A stretch of 64,000 nucleotides of DNA from Aminobacter sp. HY435 (GTDB taxonomy: Bacteria > Pseudomonadota > Alphaproteobacteria > Rhizobiales > Rhizobiaceae), in the NCBI RefSeq assembly GCF_027568395.1, contig NZ_JANKZL010000002.1, forward strand, positions 1 through 64,000. Reading direction: 5' to 3'. The translations under genes and the position numbers were made by a program. Positions 21,340 through 32,421 of the stretch are shown here, piece after piece (the first letter of the stretch is position 1; the number at the start of each line of letters is the position of its first letter). The notes under the pieces were generated by a model. The model did no database searches. It was given only the letters and a program-made list of their open reading frames with translations, and was not told where the DNA came from.

Positions 21340-22947
21340 TCACTGCGCCCACTCGCCACCTGCAACCCGGCAGTTCCTGGGGACCCAATCAAACTTGCAG
21401 ATATCGCCATCAACTACGAACGCCACGGAACCACCCTGGCTGAGCAGCCTGGACTGGATCAGGAGCACTTGGCCCTTGGCATCCAGCAGGGCATTCGGTC
21501 GTGCCTGCGCAAACTCCATATCCACAGCAACCTGGCGCGCATAGTCGGGCAGAGCCTCGCCCGTTGGCAAGGCATCCCAGCCAAACAAGGCGCCGCCGCC
21601 CGCAAGCCTGAGGCGCCCCGCCGCGAGAACCAACACACAGTTGCCTGCACATTCAGCGCCGGCCGAAACGGCATTGCCAAGGTAGGGCATGCCACCCGCC
21701 CTTTTGTCCGGGCAGGCTTCACGAGGTTTGCAGCCAACGAAGATTGTACTCCCTATGGCGACATCCAATCCGTTTTCGCGGACGATCCGTCCCATCTTCA
21801 TCGCTGCCGGGAGGTCGCCGCCAGTCGTCGACAAGACCAGTGGCAGCTTGCGATCGCCTAGTGCATCCACAATCGAAGCCAGGCGCTCCGCAGCTTTGGC
21901 GTCGATCACCCCTTCCGCCGATATCCATTCAGGGCATTTGGGCTCGCAACCTGCCTCCGTGGATCTCACTACGGCAAGCCACATGGCTTCACCGACAGGC
22001 ACCAACGGCTTCGGATACGGCGAACGCGGCATTTTCGCCCCCGGCGCCAGAATGCAGTTCTGCGCCGGCGCCGCTGTCTTGCAGTTCTCGATGCTCACCA
22101 GCACGTCCGCGGCGTCCAGACTGGTGATCAGGTTCATATTGAGCATCTCGACCGGCGCCAATTGGCGCATGCTAGTCGCCGGCGTGCTCTGGCTGGCTTC
22201 GTACATCGCCTCCTTGACGCCCATGTCCTTGTAGTAGGCCAGCATCTTGGCCTTGAAGGCTTTGCCCATCTTGGTGGTGGTGTAGCTGCCAACGGTCTTG
22301 CGGCCGACGACCTTGCGCCCAACGGTCTTCTTCTTGCCTTTCACGACACGATAGGTCTCGCGGTAGGTAATCTTTTGCTGCGTGACATAGGACGTCACCT
22401 GATGCACGCCCATGTAGGCCCATTGCCCGACATGCCGGCGAACGCCGCCGGCGAACATCATCGAACAGGCGGAGGCGCAACTGGCGCCGGCCGAATACAA
22501 CGCCCCTTGGTAGACACCCTTCCTGGCCGGATCGAGCTTGCATCCCTTCTGCTCGGGCGCGCACTCGACGAACCGAGTCAGCCCGACGCCGATGTCCAGC
22601 TTGCGGGCGCGCAAGATGCGTCCCAACTCCAGAGCGGACTCGACCCGACCACCGGGCGACGTCACGATGACAGGCAAGCGCTTGTTGCCCAGCTTCTTGA
22701 GGAATTTCTTGAACGCCGCAGGCGTGGCCAGGGTGATCGCGCCTTCAGCGGATATCCACTCCGGGCAAAACGGCTCGCATCCCGGCGAGGCGCTGCGCAC
22801 GACGACGAAGCGCATCGGCGGCCCATCATTCTCGGGCGGCTTGCTCTTGGCCGCTTCCGACGCAACGGGCAACGACAGGACGGCCACGGCGACAATGGCA
22901 AATGCGAGGACGACTCCCCGCCACACCGCGCAGACGCCCTCACCCAT
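21340..22947 (-). CDS. Secreted protein with two tandem Clp-like (COG3904-type) domains
   Basis: Encodes 535 aa with a signal peptide or anchor at residues 8-32. Two clearly homologous halves follow, about 46-190 and 322-470. Shared blocks are VVRS-x-GCEP-x-CPEWISAEG and KLP-V-x-S-x-GG, then a glycine-rich strand. Domain 1 keeps a candidate Ser (S159 in CASACSMMFAGG) and His (H182 in GVHQV). Domain 2 has Gly435 and Asp458 at the aligned places, so it looks inactive as a protease. A basic linker rich in KGKKKTVGRK lies near residues 200-220. The upstream extension to 23055 overlaps the tuf terminator and is unlikely. The family assignment is from motif memory. Confidence 0.75.
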   Translation of the reverse strand: MGEGVCAVWRGVVLAFAIVAVAVLSLPVASEAAKSKPPENDGPPMRFVVVRSASPGCEPFCPEWISAEGAITLATPAAFKKFLKKLGNKRLPVIVTSPGGRVESALELGRILRARKLDIGVGLTRFVECAPEQKGCKLDPARKGVYQGALYSAGASCASACSMMFAGGVRRHVGQWAYMGVHQVTSYVTQQKITYRETYRVVKGKKKTVGRKVVGRKTVGSYTTTKMGKAFKAKMLAYYKDMGVKEAMYEASQSTPATSMRQLAPVEMLNMNLITSLDAADVLVSIENCKTAAPAQNCILAPGAKMPRSPYPKPLVPVGEAMWLAVVRSTEAGCEPKCPEWISAEGVIDAKAAERLASIVDALGDRKLPLVLSTTGGDLPAAMKMGRIVRENGLDVAIGSTIFVGCKPREACPDKRAGGMPYLGNAVSAGAECAGNCVLVLAAGRLRLAGGGALFGWDALPTGEALPDYARQVAVDMEFAQARPNALLDAKGQVLLIQSRLLSQGGSVAFVVDGDICKFDWVPRNCRVAGGEWAQ

Positions 22948-23021
22948 GGCAGATCCCCCAACCGCCCGCTTTGGCCAGATAGTAATGCGGGATCGGCGGC
23001 ACGCAATGCGCAAGCACAAAC

Positions 23022-23048
23022 AAAAAGGGCGGCCCGAGGGCCGCCCTT
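23022..23048 (-). terminator. Rho-independent terminator of tuf copy 2
   Basis: An 11-bp arm AAGGGCGGCCC pairs with GGGCCGCCCTT across two bases, followed on the minus strand by a T-run (TTTTTG). It lies 25 nt after the tuf stop. Confidence 0.9.
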
Positions 23049-23073
23049 GATGCATTCGACGATGGGACGTCGA

Positions 23074-24249
<1,176 letters not shown>

Positions 24250-24411
24250 TGTCTCTTTCCTTGAGCATCGGGACCTTGGTTCCGGTCGGATGCGGGGCGA
24301 TTACCGATAAAGGGCGAAAAAGACAAGCATCTTTTGGCCAAACGCTGAGCTTGGACCAAAAGCAGCGATTCTCTTTCAGTACAGGACGCACATATGGGGG
24401 CAACCAGATGC

Positions 24412-24441
24412 AAATAAAAGGCTTCCCGCGGCGGGCGGGAG
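24412..24441 (-). terminator. Terminator after tRNA-Gly
   Basis: On the minus strand GGCTCCCGC pairs with GCGGGAAGCC (one bulged A), followed by TTTTATTT. It lies directly 3' of the tRNA-Gly CCA end and would separate the tRNA transcript from tuf. Confidence 0.75.
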
Positions 24442-24444
24442 CCC

Positions 24445-24518
24445 TGGAGCGGGTAGCGGGAATCGAACCCGCGTATTCAGCTTGGAAGGCTGCTGCTCTA
24501 CCATTGAGCTATACCCGC
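24445..24518 (-). tRNA. tRNA-Gly (anticodon TCC)
   Basis: 74 nt with encoded CCA. The acceptor GCGGGTA pairs with TACCCGC, the anticodon loop is CTTCCAA and the T arm GGTTCGATTCC. The first pair of the anticodon stem is G-A, a small deviation. Confidence 0.96.
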
Positions 24519-24547
24519 GTCTTCTATCATGGCTTCCCGGCCGGCAG

Positions 24548-24632
24548 TGGTGGAGGAGGTTGGATTCGAACCAACGTAAGCTGAGCTAACGGATTTACAG
24601 TCCGTCCCCTTTAACCACTCGGGCACTCCTCC
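24548..24632 (-). tRNA. tRNA-Tyr (anticodon GTA)
   Basis: 85 nt with a long variable arm and encoded CCA. The acceptor GGAGGAG pairs with the 3' strand, the anticodon loop reads CTGTAAA, and the T arm is GGTTCGAATCC. It is 29 nt upstream of tRNA-Gly on the same strand. Confidence 0.96.
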
Positions 24633-24833
24633 AACTGCTATGCCGGAGCCATGCAACGAGGCATTTCTTGCGATCCCGGTGCGTGGCGAAGCGCCCTGCC
24701 CCGAAATCTGGATGGGCTTATGGCGACAAGGATTTGGCCTGTCAACCGGACAAGATGCGATTTCATGCGGATTATTCAGGGCGCCGACCAGCGAGCGGTA
24801 TCCAAAGCCCGATGCGGCCGCTATAGCAGGCGC

Positions 24834-25682
24834 ATGAACGATACAAAGAAGCCCGGAACCCCCAAGGACAGCCACTACGCCAAGCTGCGCCGCACATTTC
24901 GCGATCAGAAAAGCGGTGGCGCGCCCGCGTTCAGGCCGAAGCGGCCACTGCCGCCCGGCGACAGCGCCCCTGACGGGCTGGTGCGGCTTTATGGCCTGCA
25001 CACGGTGCGCGCCGCACTCGACAATCCACTGCGCAAGGTCAAGCGCATGCTGGTGACGCGCAACGCCGCCGAGCGGCTGGAGATTGCCGACATCAACGCC
25101 CTGCCCTTTGCCACCGAACTGGTCGAGCCCAGGGACATCGACAAGATAACCGGCACCGACGCCGTGCACCAGGGCGTGCTGATCGAAGCAGAGCCGCTGA
25201 AGCCCAAGGTGCTTTCGGCGCTCGGCGATTCGCCGCTGATTCTCGTGCTCGACCAGGTGACCGACCCGCACAATGTCGGCGCAATCATGCGTTCGGCCGT
25301 GGCTTTCGGCGCCGGCGCGCTGATCACGACGTCGCGCCACAGCCCGCACGAGACCGGCGTGCTCGCCAAGTCAGCCTCCGGCGCGCTCGAACACATCGAC
25401 CTGATCGAGGTGCGCAACCTCGCCGACGCGCTGGAACAGTTGCACGAGGCGGGATTCCAGACGATCGGCCTCGATTCGGACGGACCGGCAGAGCTGGAAA
25501 AGACTTTTTCCGAGAAGAAGGTGGCGCTGGTGCTGGGTGCCGAAGGCAAGGGCCTGCGCCAGAAGACGCGTGAGACCGTGACCTCGCTTGCACGCCTCGA
25601 CATGCCGGGCGCGATCCGTTCGCTGAACGTCTCGAACGCCGCTGCCGTGTCGCTCTACGCCGCGCGGCTGTGGCTGCGATAG
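24834..25682 (+). CDS. rlmB: 23S rRNA (guanosine-2'-O-)-methyltransferase RlmB (TrmH/SpoU family)
   Basis: SAM-dependent SPOUT methyltransferase of 282 aa; RlmB methylates the ribose of G2251 (E. coli numbering) in the peptidyl-transferase loop. The amino-terminal substrate domain includes LYGLHTVRAALDNP; the catalytic domain shows the knot motifs ILVLDQVTDPHNVGAIMRSA, LVLGAEGKGLRQKT and IRSLNVSNAAAVSLYAA. The amino end has a basic tail. The upstream ATG at 24651 would lie on the tRNA side and lacks family similarity. Confidence 0.9.
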   Translation: MNDTKKPGTPKDSHYAKLRRTFRDQKSGGAPAFRPKRPLPPGDSAPDGLVRLYGLHTVRAALDNPLRKVKRMLVTRNAAERLEIADINALPFATELVEPRDIDKITGTDAVHQGVLIEAEPLKPKVLSALGDSPLILVLDQVTDPHNVGAIMRSAVAFGAGALITTSRHSPHETGVLAKSASGALEHIDLIEVRNLADALEQLHEAGFQTIGLDSDGPAELEKTFSEKKVALVLGAEGKGLRQKTRETVTSLARLDMPGAIRSLNVSNAAAVSLYAARLWLR

Positions 25683-25764
25683 CCGAAGCTTTTTTTCACC
25701 TCCAGCCGGCTTGACCTTCCACCTGGCGGAAGCCTTAGTTTCCATGGCGCAACGGAGTTACGCC

Positions 25765-26640
25765 ATGGCCTGCCGCCCCGGACTTTTCGCCTTCCTGTCG
25801 GCCCTTATGGCGCTCGGCTCGGCCCTGCCCGTCCCGGCACAGGGAATGAGCGTCGCCGATCTCGCCGGCAAGACGCATATCCATGGGTTGGCCTTCGATC
25901 GCGCCGACCCAACCAGCGTGCTGGTCGCCACCCATCACGGGCTGATGAAGGCGGCGGCCGACGGCACGGTTTCACCTGTGTCCGACAGCCGCGACGATTT
26001 CATGGGATTTGTGCCGCATCCCAGCGATGCTGCGATCCTGTTCGCCAGCGGGCACCCCCAGTCCGGCGGCAATCTCGGCTTCATCAAGTCGACCGATTCG
26101 GGAAAGAGCTGGCAACAGATCGCGCCCGGCATCGACGGGCCGGTCGATTTCCACCAGCTGGCGGTCAGCCCGACAAGCCCCGACGTGCTCTACGGCTCCT
26201 ACGGCGCGATCCAGACCAGTCGTGACGGCGGCAAGAGCTGGGCGATCGCCGGCGACGGTCCGGCCAAGCTGATCGATCTTGCGGTTTCGCCGGCAGATCC
26301 TGACATCGTCTACGCGGCAACCGAAAACGGGTTGATGGTGAGTCGGGATGGCGCCAAAGGCTGGCAACAGCCGATCTTGGCCGGCGAGCCGGTCACCACA
26401 GTTGAATTGGCCTCGGACGGCACGATCTATGCTTTCGTGCCGGGGCGCGGCCTGTTGCGCGCTACCGAGGCGGCGCCTGACTTCAAGACGGTGGGCGAAG
26501 GTCCCGATCCAGCCGGCTACATCCTGCACCTGGCCCTGGACGCGCAGGCGCCCAACCGCATGGTCGCGGTCACCGGCACCAGCGCCATCGTCGTTTCGAG
26601 CGATGCCGGAGCGACATGGTCGGTTCTCGGCAGCAAGTGA
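25765..26640 (+). CDS. Secreted BNR/Asp-box repeat protein (F510_1955-type)
   Basis: Encodes 291 aa with a signal peptide (residues 1-24, ending ALPVPAQG). It is a beta-propeller with Asp boxes of the form S-x-D-x-G-x-x-W: STDSGKSW, SRDGGKSW, SRDGAKGW and SSDAGATW. The third box has lost one consensus residue. The family is labelled sialidase-like or glycosyl hydrolase in databases, but the propeller fold alone does not prove that activity. The start at 25765 has GGAG 7 nt upstream; ATGs at 25711 and 25744 lack a site. Confidence 0.75.
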   Translation: MACRPGLFAFLSALMALGSALPVPAQGMSVADLAGKTHIHGLAFDRADPTSVLVATHHGLMKAAADGTVSPVSDSRDDFMGFVPHPSDAAILFASGHPQSGGNLGFIKSTDSGKSWQQIAPGIDGPVDFHQLAVSPTSPDVLYGSYGAIQTSRDGGKSWAIAGDGPAKLIDLAVSPADPDIVYAATENGLMVSRDGAKGWQQPILAGEPVTTVELASDGTIYAFVPGRGLLRATEAAPDFKTVGEGPDPAGYILHLALDAQAPNRMVAVTGTSAIVVSSDAGATWSVLGSK

Positions 26641-26749
26641 AATCGCCCTGCCGAAACGCGGAACGAGCACCAGCGTCGCCGCTGGAGCCCGGTCCTCGAC
26701 AGTGCTGGGACGATCACGGCGTGGGAACGTTGCGCCGTGGCTTCCCCAC

Positions 26750-27667
26750 CTATGCCGCCTTGCCTTTGGTGTCAGCGGTTTCCGAGCCGACCTCGAAATT
26801 CGCCATTCGCTCGAGCGCACGCACCAGCGCCGAGTGATCCTCCTTCGCCCCGCCATTGGCGGCGCAGGAGTTGAACAGCTCCTGCGTCATCGAGGTGTTG
26901 GGCAAGGACACGCCGAGCGCCTTGGCGCCCTGAAGCGCCAGGTTGAGGTCTTTCTGGTGCAATTCGATGCGGAAGCCCGGCGCAAAGGTGCGCTTGACCA
27001 TGCGCTCACCATGCACCTCGAGAATGCGCGAAGCGGCCAGGCCACCCATCAGCGCCTGGCGAACCTTGGCCGGATCCGCACCCGCCTTGGCGGCGAAGAC
27101 GAGGGCCTCGGCGACAGCCTCGATGGTCAGCGCAACAACGATCTGGTTGGCGACCTTGGTCGTCTGGCCGACGCCATTGGGTCCGACGAGCGTGATGTTC
27201 TTGCCCATCTTCTCGAACACTGGGCGGGCGCGCTCGAACGGCTTGTCCTCGCCACCGACCATGATGGTCAGCGACGCGGCCTTGGCGCCGACCTCGCCAC
27301 CCGACACCGGCGCGTCGAGATAATCGCAGCCGAGCGCATTGATCTTCCTGGCGAACTCCTTGGTCTCGATCGGCGAGATCGAGCTCATGTCAATCACGAG
27401 CTTACCCTTGGAAAGGCCTGACGCAACACTGTTTTCGCCGAACAGTACGTCGGCTACCTGCGGCGTATCCGGCACCATCAGGATGACGATGTCAGAAGCC
27501 TTGGCCAGCGCCTGGTGTCCGGTGACAGCCTTCAGCCCTTTGCCAACCAGCTCTTTTGGCAGCGCGCCGCGATGGTCGCTGGCAATAACTTCGTAGCCGG
27601 CGTCAAGCAGATGGCCAGCCATTGGCGCGCCCATGATACCGAGCCCGACAAATCCGATCTTTTCCAT
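26750..27667 (-). CDS. glxR: 2-hydroxy-3-oxopropionate (tartronate semialdehyde) reductase
   Basis: NAD(P)H-dependent reduction of tartronate semialdehyde to D-glycerate, the last step of the glyoxylate-to-glycerate route. It has 305 aa: an amino-terminal Rossmann motif GFVGLGIMGAPMAGHL, the substrate loop DAPVSGGEVGAKAASL, and the catalytic lysine in GQTTKVANQI. It is the third gene of the operon after gcl and hyi. It could also be called garR; the context favours glxR. Confidence 0.92.
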   Translation of the reverse strand: MEKIGFVGLGIMGAPMAGHLLDAGYEVIASDHRGALPKELVGKGLKAVTGHQALAKASDIVILMVPDTPQVADVLFGENSVASGLSKGKLVIDMSSISPIETKEFARKINALGCDYLDAPVSGGEVGAKAASLTIMVGGEDKPFERARPVFEKMGKNITLVGPNGVGQTTKVANQIVVALTIEAVAEALVFAAKAGADPAKVRQALMGGLAASRILEVHGERMVKRTFAPGFRIELHQKDLNLALQGAKALGVSLPNTSMTQELFNSCAANGGAKEDHSALVRALERMANFEVGSETADTKGKAA

Positions 27668-27690
27668 TTTCTCAGTCCTTCAAATTTCGT

Positions 27691-28488
27691 TCAGGCGGCG
27701 GCGCTGCCCTTGTCGGCAAAGCCCGCGAACCAGCCTAGCCCCTCGACCGTACCGGCCTTCGGCTTGTATTCGGCCCCGACCCAGCCGGCGTAGCCGATGC
27801 GGTCGAGGTGCTCGTAGAGGAACGGGTAGTTGATCTCGCCGGTGCCCGGCTCGTGGCGGCCGGGATTGTCGGCGAGTTGCACATGGGCGATGCGGGCGAG
27901 ATTGGCCTCGATGGTGCGGGCCAGATCGCCCTCCATGACCTGCATGTGGTAGATGTCGTATTGCAGGAACAGGTTGTCCGAACCGACCTTGTCGATGATA
28001 CCAAGCGCCTGGCTGGTGTTGGTCAGGAAGAAGCCCGGAATATCGCGCGTGTTGATCGGCTCGATCAGCAAGCGAATGCCTGCTGCCTTGAGCTTTTCTG
28101 CCGCGAAGGCGAGATTTTCGACAAACACTGCCTCGAGCGCCTCGGGAGCCGTGCCGGCAGGCGCAATGCCAGCCAGGCAATTCACCTGTTCGCAGCCCAG
28201 CGCATGGGCAAAGGTGATCGCCTTGGCGACGCCCTGGCGGAACTCGTGGATGCGGTCGGGCAGCACGGCGATGCCGCGCTCGCCTGCCGCCCAATCGCCG
28301 GGCGGCAGGTTGAACAGCGCCTGGGTCAGGCCGTTCTTCTTGAGGCGCGCGGCAACGACGTCGGGCGCGTGATCGTAAGGTGCGATGTACTCGACGCCCT
28401 TGAAGCCGGCACGCGCTGCGGCATCGAAACGGTCGAGGAAATCATGCTCGCCGAAAAGCATCGACAGATTGGCTGAAAACTTTGGCAT
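27691..28488 (-). CDS. hyi: Hydroxypyruvate isomerase
   Basis: TIM-barrel isomerase interconverting hydroxypyruvate and tartronate semialdehyde. It has 265 aa, starts MPKFSANLSMLFGEHDFLDR, and contains LLIEPINTRDIPGFFL and LQYDIYHMQVMEGDLA with the metal-binding Glu and His residues. The frame is open 30 codons further up, but the chosen ATG lies in the gcl-hyi gap and matches the family. Confidence 0.93.
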   Translation of the reverse strand: MPKFSANLSMLFGEHDFLDRFDAAARAGFKGVEYIAPYDHAPDVVAARLKKNGLTQALFNLPPGDWAAGERGIAVLPDRIHEFRQGVAKAITFAHALGCEQVNCLAGIAPAGTAPEALEAVFVENLAFAAEKLKAAGIRLLIEPINTRDIPGFFLTNTSQALGIIDKVGSDNLFLQYDIYHMQVMEGDLARTIEANLARIAHVQLADNPGRHEPGTGEINYPFLYEHLDRIGYAGWVGAEYKPKAGTVEGLGWFAGFADKGSAAA

Positions 28489-28507
28489 TGGTCTGTTCCC
28501 TGGAAAC

Positions 28508-30289
<1,782 letters not shown>

Positions 30290-30352
30290 GGTCGTACCTC
30301 CAACTGGAAACTGATGTTGGCTGATGGTGTCATCGGAGGCGGTATTTTGCAA

Positions 30353-30373
30353 TTTTTTCAAAATATTTTTTCA
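30353..30373 (-). promoter_or_regulatory. Candidate IclR operator, site 1
   Basis: 21-bp AT-rich element upstream of gcl. Its minus-strand reading matches site 2 (30448-30468) at 18 of 21 positions, sharing TGAAAAA, then TTTTGAA. The centre AAAATATTTT is self-complementary. It lies 64 bp before the gcl start. Confidence 0.5.
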
Positions 30374-30447
30374 TTCGCAAATACAGGTGATTACTATCTG
30401 ATTTTGCTTTGGTTTCCATTTTTCGTTGCAAAGCCAGCCAGCTTGTA

Positions 30448-30468
30448 TGAAAAAGTTTTTTGAAGAAA
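30448..30468 (+). promoter_or_regulatory. Candidate IclR operator, site 2
   Basis: Second copy of the 21-bp element, in the opposite orientation and 16 bp before the iclR start codon. The placement would suit autorepression. Confidence 0.5.
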
Positions 30469-30484
30469 TCGCGGAGCAAACGTC

Positions 30485-31321
30485 ATGGCAACGATGGAAA
30501 AGCGACAACGCGGGCGGCCTCGCGCATTCCAGCCCAGCCCGGACGCCGGATCGGTGCAGTCGCTCGACCGGGCGCTGCGCATCCTGGCGATCGTCGCGCA
30601 TGGCGACGGCCTGTCGCTGAGCGAGATTTCAGCGGCCTCCGACCTCGCCGCGGCAACGGCCTATCGCATGCTGACGACCTTGCAGAACCACGGAATGGTC
30701 GAGTTCGACGGCGACGGCCAGCTCTGGTCGATCGGGGTCGAGACCTATCGCATGGGGGCGGCCTTCCTGCGCCGGCGCAAGCTCGTCGACCGCGCCCGCA
30801 CGGTGATGCAGGAGCTGATGGAAAGAACAGGCGAGACCGCCAATCTCGGCGTCGCCGAGGACGATTGCGTGGTCTTCGTCAGCCAGGTCGAGACGCATCA
30901 GGCGATCCGCGCCTTCTTCCGGCCGGGCACGCGCAGCCCCTTCCATGCCTCGGGCATCGGCAAGGCGGTGCTTGCCCATCTCGACCGCGAGCGCGTCAAC
31001 GCCATCGTCCGCAAGGCCGGGCTCGATGCGTATACGGAAAGGACGCTGTCGGAACCGGCGCTGCTTGCCCGCGACCTCGATCAGATCCGCACCCGTGGCT
31101 GGTCGGTCGACGACGAAGAGCGCTATCCCGGCATGCGCTGCATCGCCGCCGCAGTGTTCAACGAATTCGGCGAACCCATTGGTGGCGTTTCGGTTTCCGG
31201 ACCGACGGTGCGCGTGACATCGGAACGCCTCGGCGAAATCGGCCCGATCGTCCGCGACGCGGCGGCGGAGTTGACCCGAATGATCGGTGGCTCGCCCGAA
31301 GGCACTGTGCCTGGCCTCTGA
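30485..31321 (+). CDS. IclR family transcriptional regulator of the glyoxylate operon
   Basis: Encodes 278 aa. A winged helix-turn-helix covers about residues 22-85 (LSLSEISAASDLAAATAYRML), and the IclR effector domain follows with HASGIGKAVLAHL and RCIAAAVFNEFGEPIGG. It is divergent from gcl with 195 bp between, so it probably controls the tartronate pathway as AllR does in E. coli. The ligand, glyoxylate or a purine breakdown product, is an inference. Confidence 0.88.
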   Translation: MATMEKRQRGRPRAFQPSPDAGSVQSLDRALRILAIVAHGDGLSLSEISAASDLAAATAYRMLTTLQNHGMVEFDGDGQLWSIGVETYRMGAAFLRRRKLVDRARTVMQELMERTGETANLGVAEDDCVVFVSQVETHQAIRAFFRPGTRSPFHASGIGKAVLAHLDRERVNAIVRKAGLDAYTERTLSEPALLARDLDQIRTRGWSVDDEERYPGMRCIAAAVFNEFGEPIGGVSVSGPTVRVTSERLGEIGPIVRDAAAELTRMIGGSPEGTVPGL

Positions 31322-31375
31322 AACGGCTTGTGGGAGAAGGGTTGCCCCCTCTCCCTCAGTGTATTTCGGTCTCGA

Positions 31376-31699
31376 CTACAGGCGGCAGTAGCGCAGACGG
31401 CCATCATAGCCGACATAGGTGTCGGTACGCGGATCGTAGCTGCGGTAGCGCGCGAAGCAGCGCTGGACATTCGCGTCGTACGGGTCGGCTTCGTAGTAGA
31501 CGTCATAGTAGGGCGCAGGCGCCGGTCGCGCGCCGCCGGCAATGATGGCACCGGCGATGAACCCGCCGGCCCCGGCGAGTGCTGCGGCCTCGGCCTTGGT
31601 CAGGCTGCCTGCCGACGACTGCTGGACGGTGGCAACGAGGCCGGTCGCGACCACGGCGGCGGCAATCAGTCCTGATATCATCTTGCTCTTGAACGACAT
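31376..31699 (-). CDS. BA14K family protein
   Basis: Encodes 107 aa. A signal peptide or anchor is at residues 8-32, followed by a glycine/alanine-rich hydrophobic segment (AALAGAGGFIAGAIIAGGAR) and the BA14K carboxy-terminal domain CFARYRSYDPRTDTYVGYDG with the paired cysteines. In Brucella this family is an immunoreactive lectin-like surface protein. The start at 31699 has an AGGAGA site; the longer frame upstream has none. Confidence 0.85.
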   Translation of the reverse strand: MSFKSKMISGLIAAAVVATGLVATVQQSSAGSLTKAEAAALAGAGGFIAGAIIAGGARPAPAPYYDVYYEADPYDANVQRCFARYRSYDPRTDTYVGYDGRLRYCRL

Positions 31700-31899
31700 G
31701 GTGCTCTCCTTCGATTGACAAGGGAGGCGATCCATCCGCCTCTTGACCGTCAGTCGCGGCCGCTGGCCAAATGGTTCACGCCGTGGCGAAGAAAGCTCAT
31801 GGCGCAGCGCCATGAGGCGCGCCGCGGCGCTTGGCTTGACTCGCGCCGCGCAAAATCCGAAGTCAGTTCCATTGGAACGACACGATCGAGCACGCGAAC

Positions 31900-32388
31900 A
31901 TGAGCCTGCAGTCCGTCAAAGCATTCTTCGCTGAACACGCCCCAGACATCGTGGTGATCGAGACCGCGACCAGCTCGGCAACGGTGGCGCTGGCCGCCGA
32001 AGCCCATGGCGTCGAGACCGGCCAGATCGCCAAGACGATCTGCCTGCGCGCCGGCGACCGGGTGATTCTGATCGTCGCCGGCGGTGACGCCCGCATCGAC
32101 AACCGCAAGTTCCGCGAGGCATTCGGCGGCAAGGCCCGCATGCTCGAGGCCGAACAGGTGGTCGAACTGACCAGCCATCCGATCGGCGGGGTCTGCCCCT
32201 TCGGCCTGCCGGCGCCGCTGCCGATCTACTGCGACGCATCGCTGCGCGCCTATGACGAAGTGGTTCCGGCGGCGGGCGCGACAAACGCCGCGGTCAGGAT
32301 CGGCGTCGGCCGGATGGCGGCGCTCGTTGCTGCCGAATGGTGCGACGTCTGCCAGGACAGCCAGCCCGGCTCGCAAGCAGCGGAATAA
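31900..32388 (+). CDS. YbaK/EbsC family aminoacyl-tRNA deacylase
   Basis: Encodes 162 aa. This fold hydrolyses mischarged tRNAs such as Cys- or Ala-tRNA(Pro). Visible family marks are the conserved lysine in GQIAKTICLRAGD and the loop VCPFGLPAPLPIYCD. It stands alone between the BA14K gene and the GT90 gene. The precise tRNA specificity cannot be read. Confidence 0.85.
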   Translation: MSLQSVKAFFAEHAPDIVVIETATSSATVALAAEAHGVETGQIAKTICLRAGDRVILIVAGGDARIDNRKFREAFGGKARMLEAEQVVELTSHPIGGVCPFGLPAPLPIYCDASLRAYDEVVPAAGATNAAVRIGVGRMAALVAAEWCDVCQDSQPGSQAAE

Positions 32389-32421
32389 CAGTCAGCCCTC
32401 GCCTGCCCTCGAGGACCGTTG

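Noticed and set aside
30460-31545. 361-aa frame overlapping the IclR gene
   Set aside because: It runs in another frame through the full IclR gene and is extremely Arg-rich; the IclR reading has clear domains.
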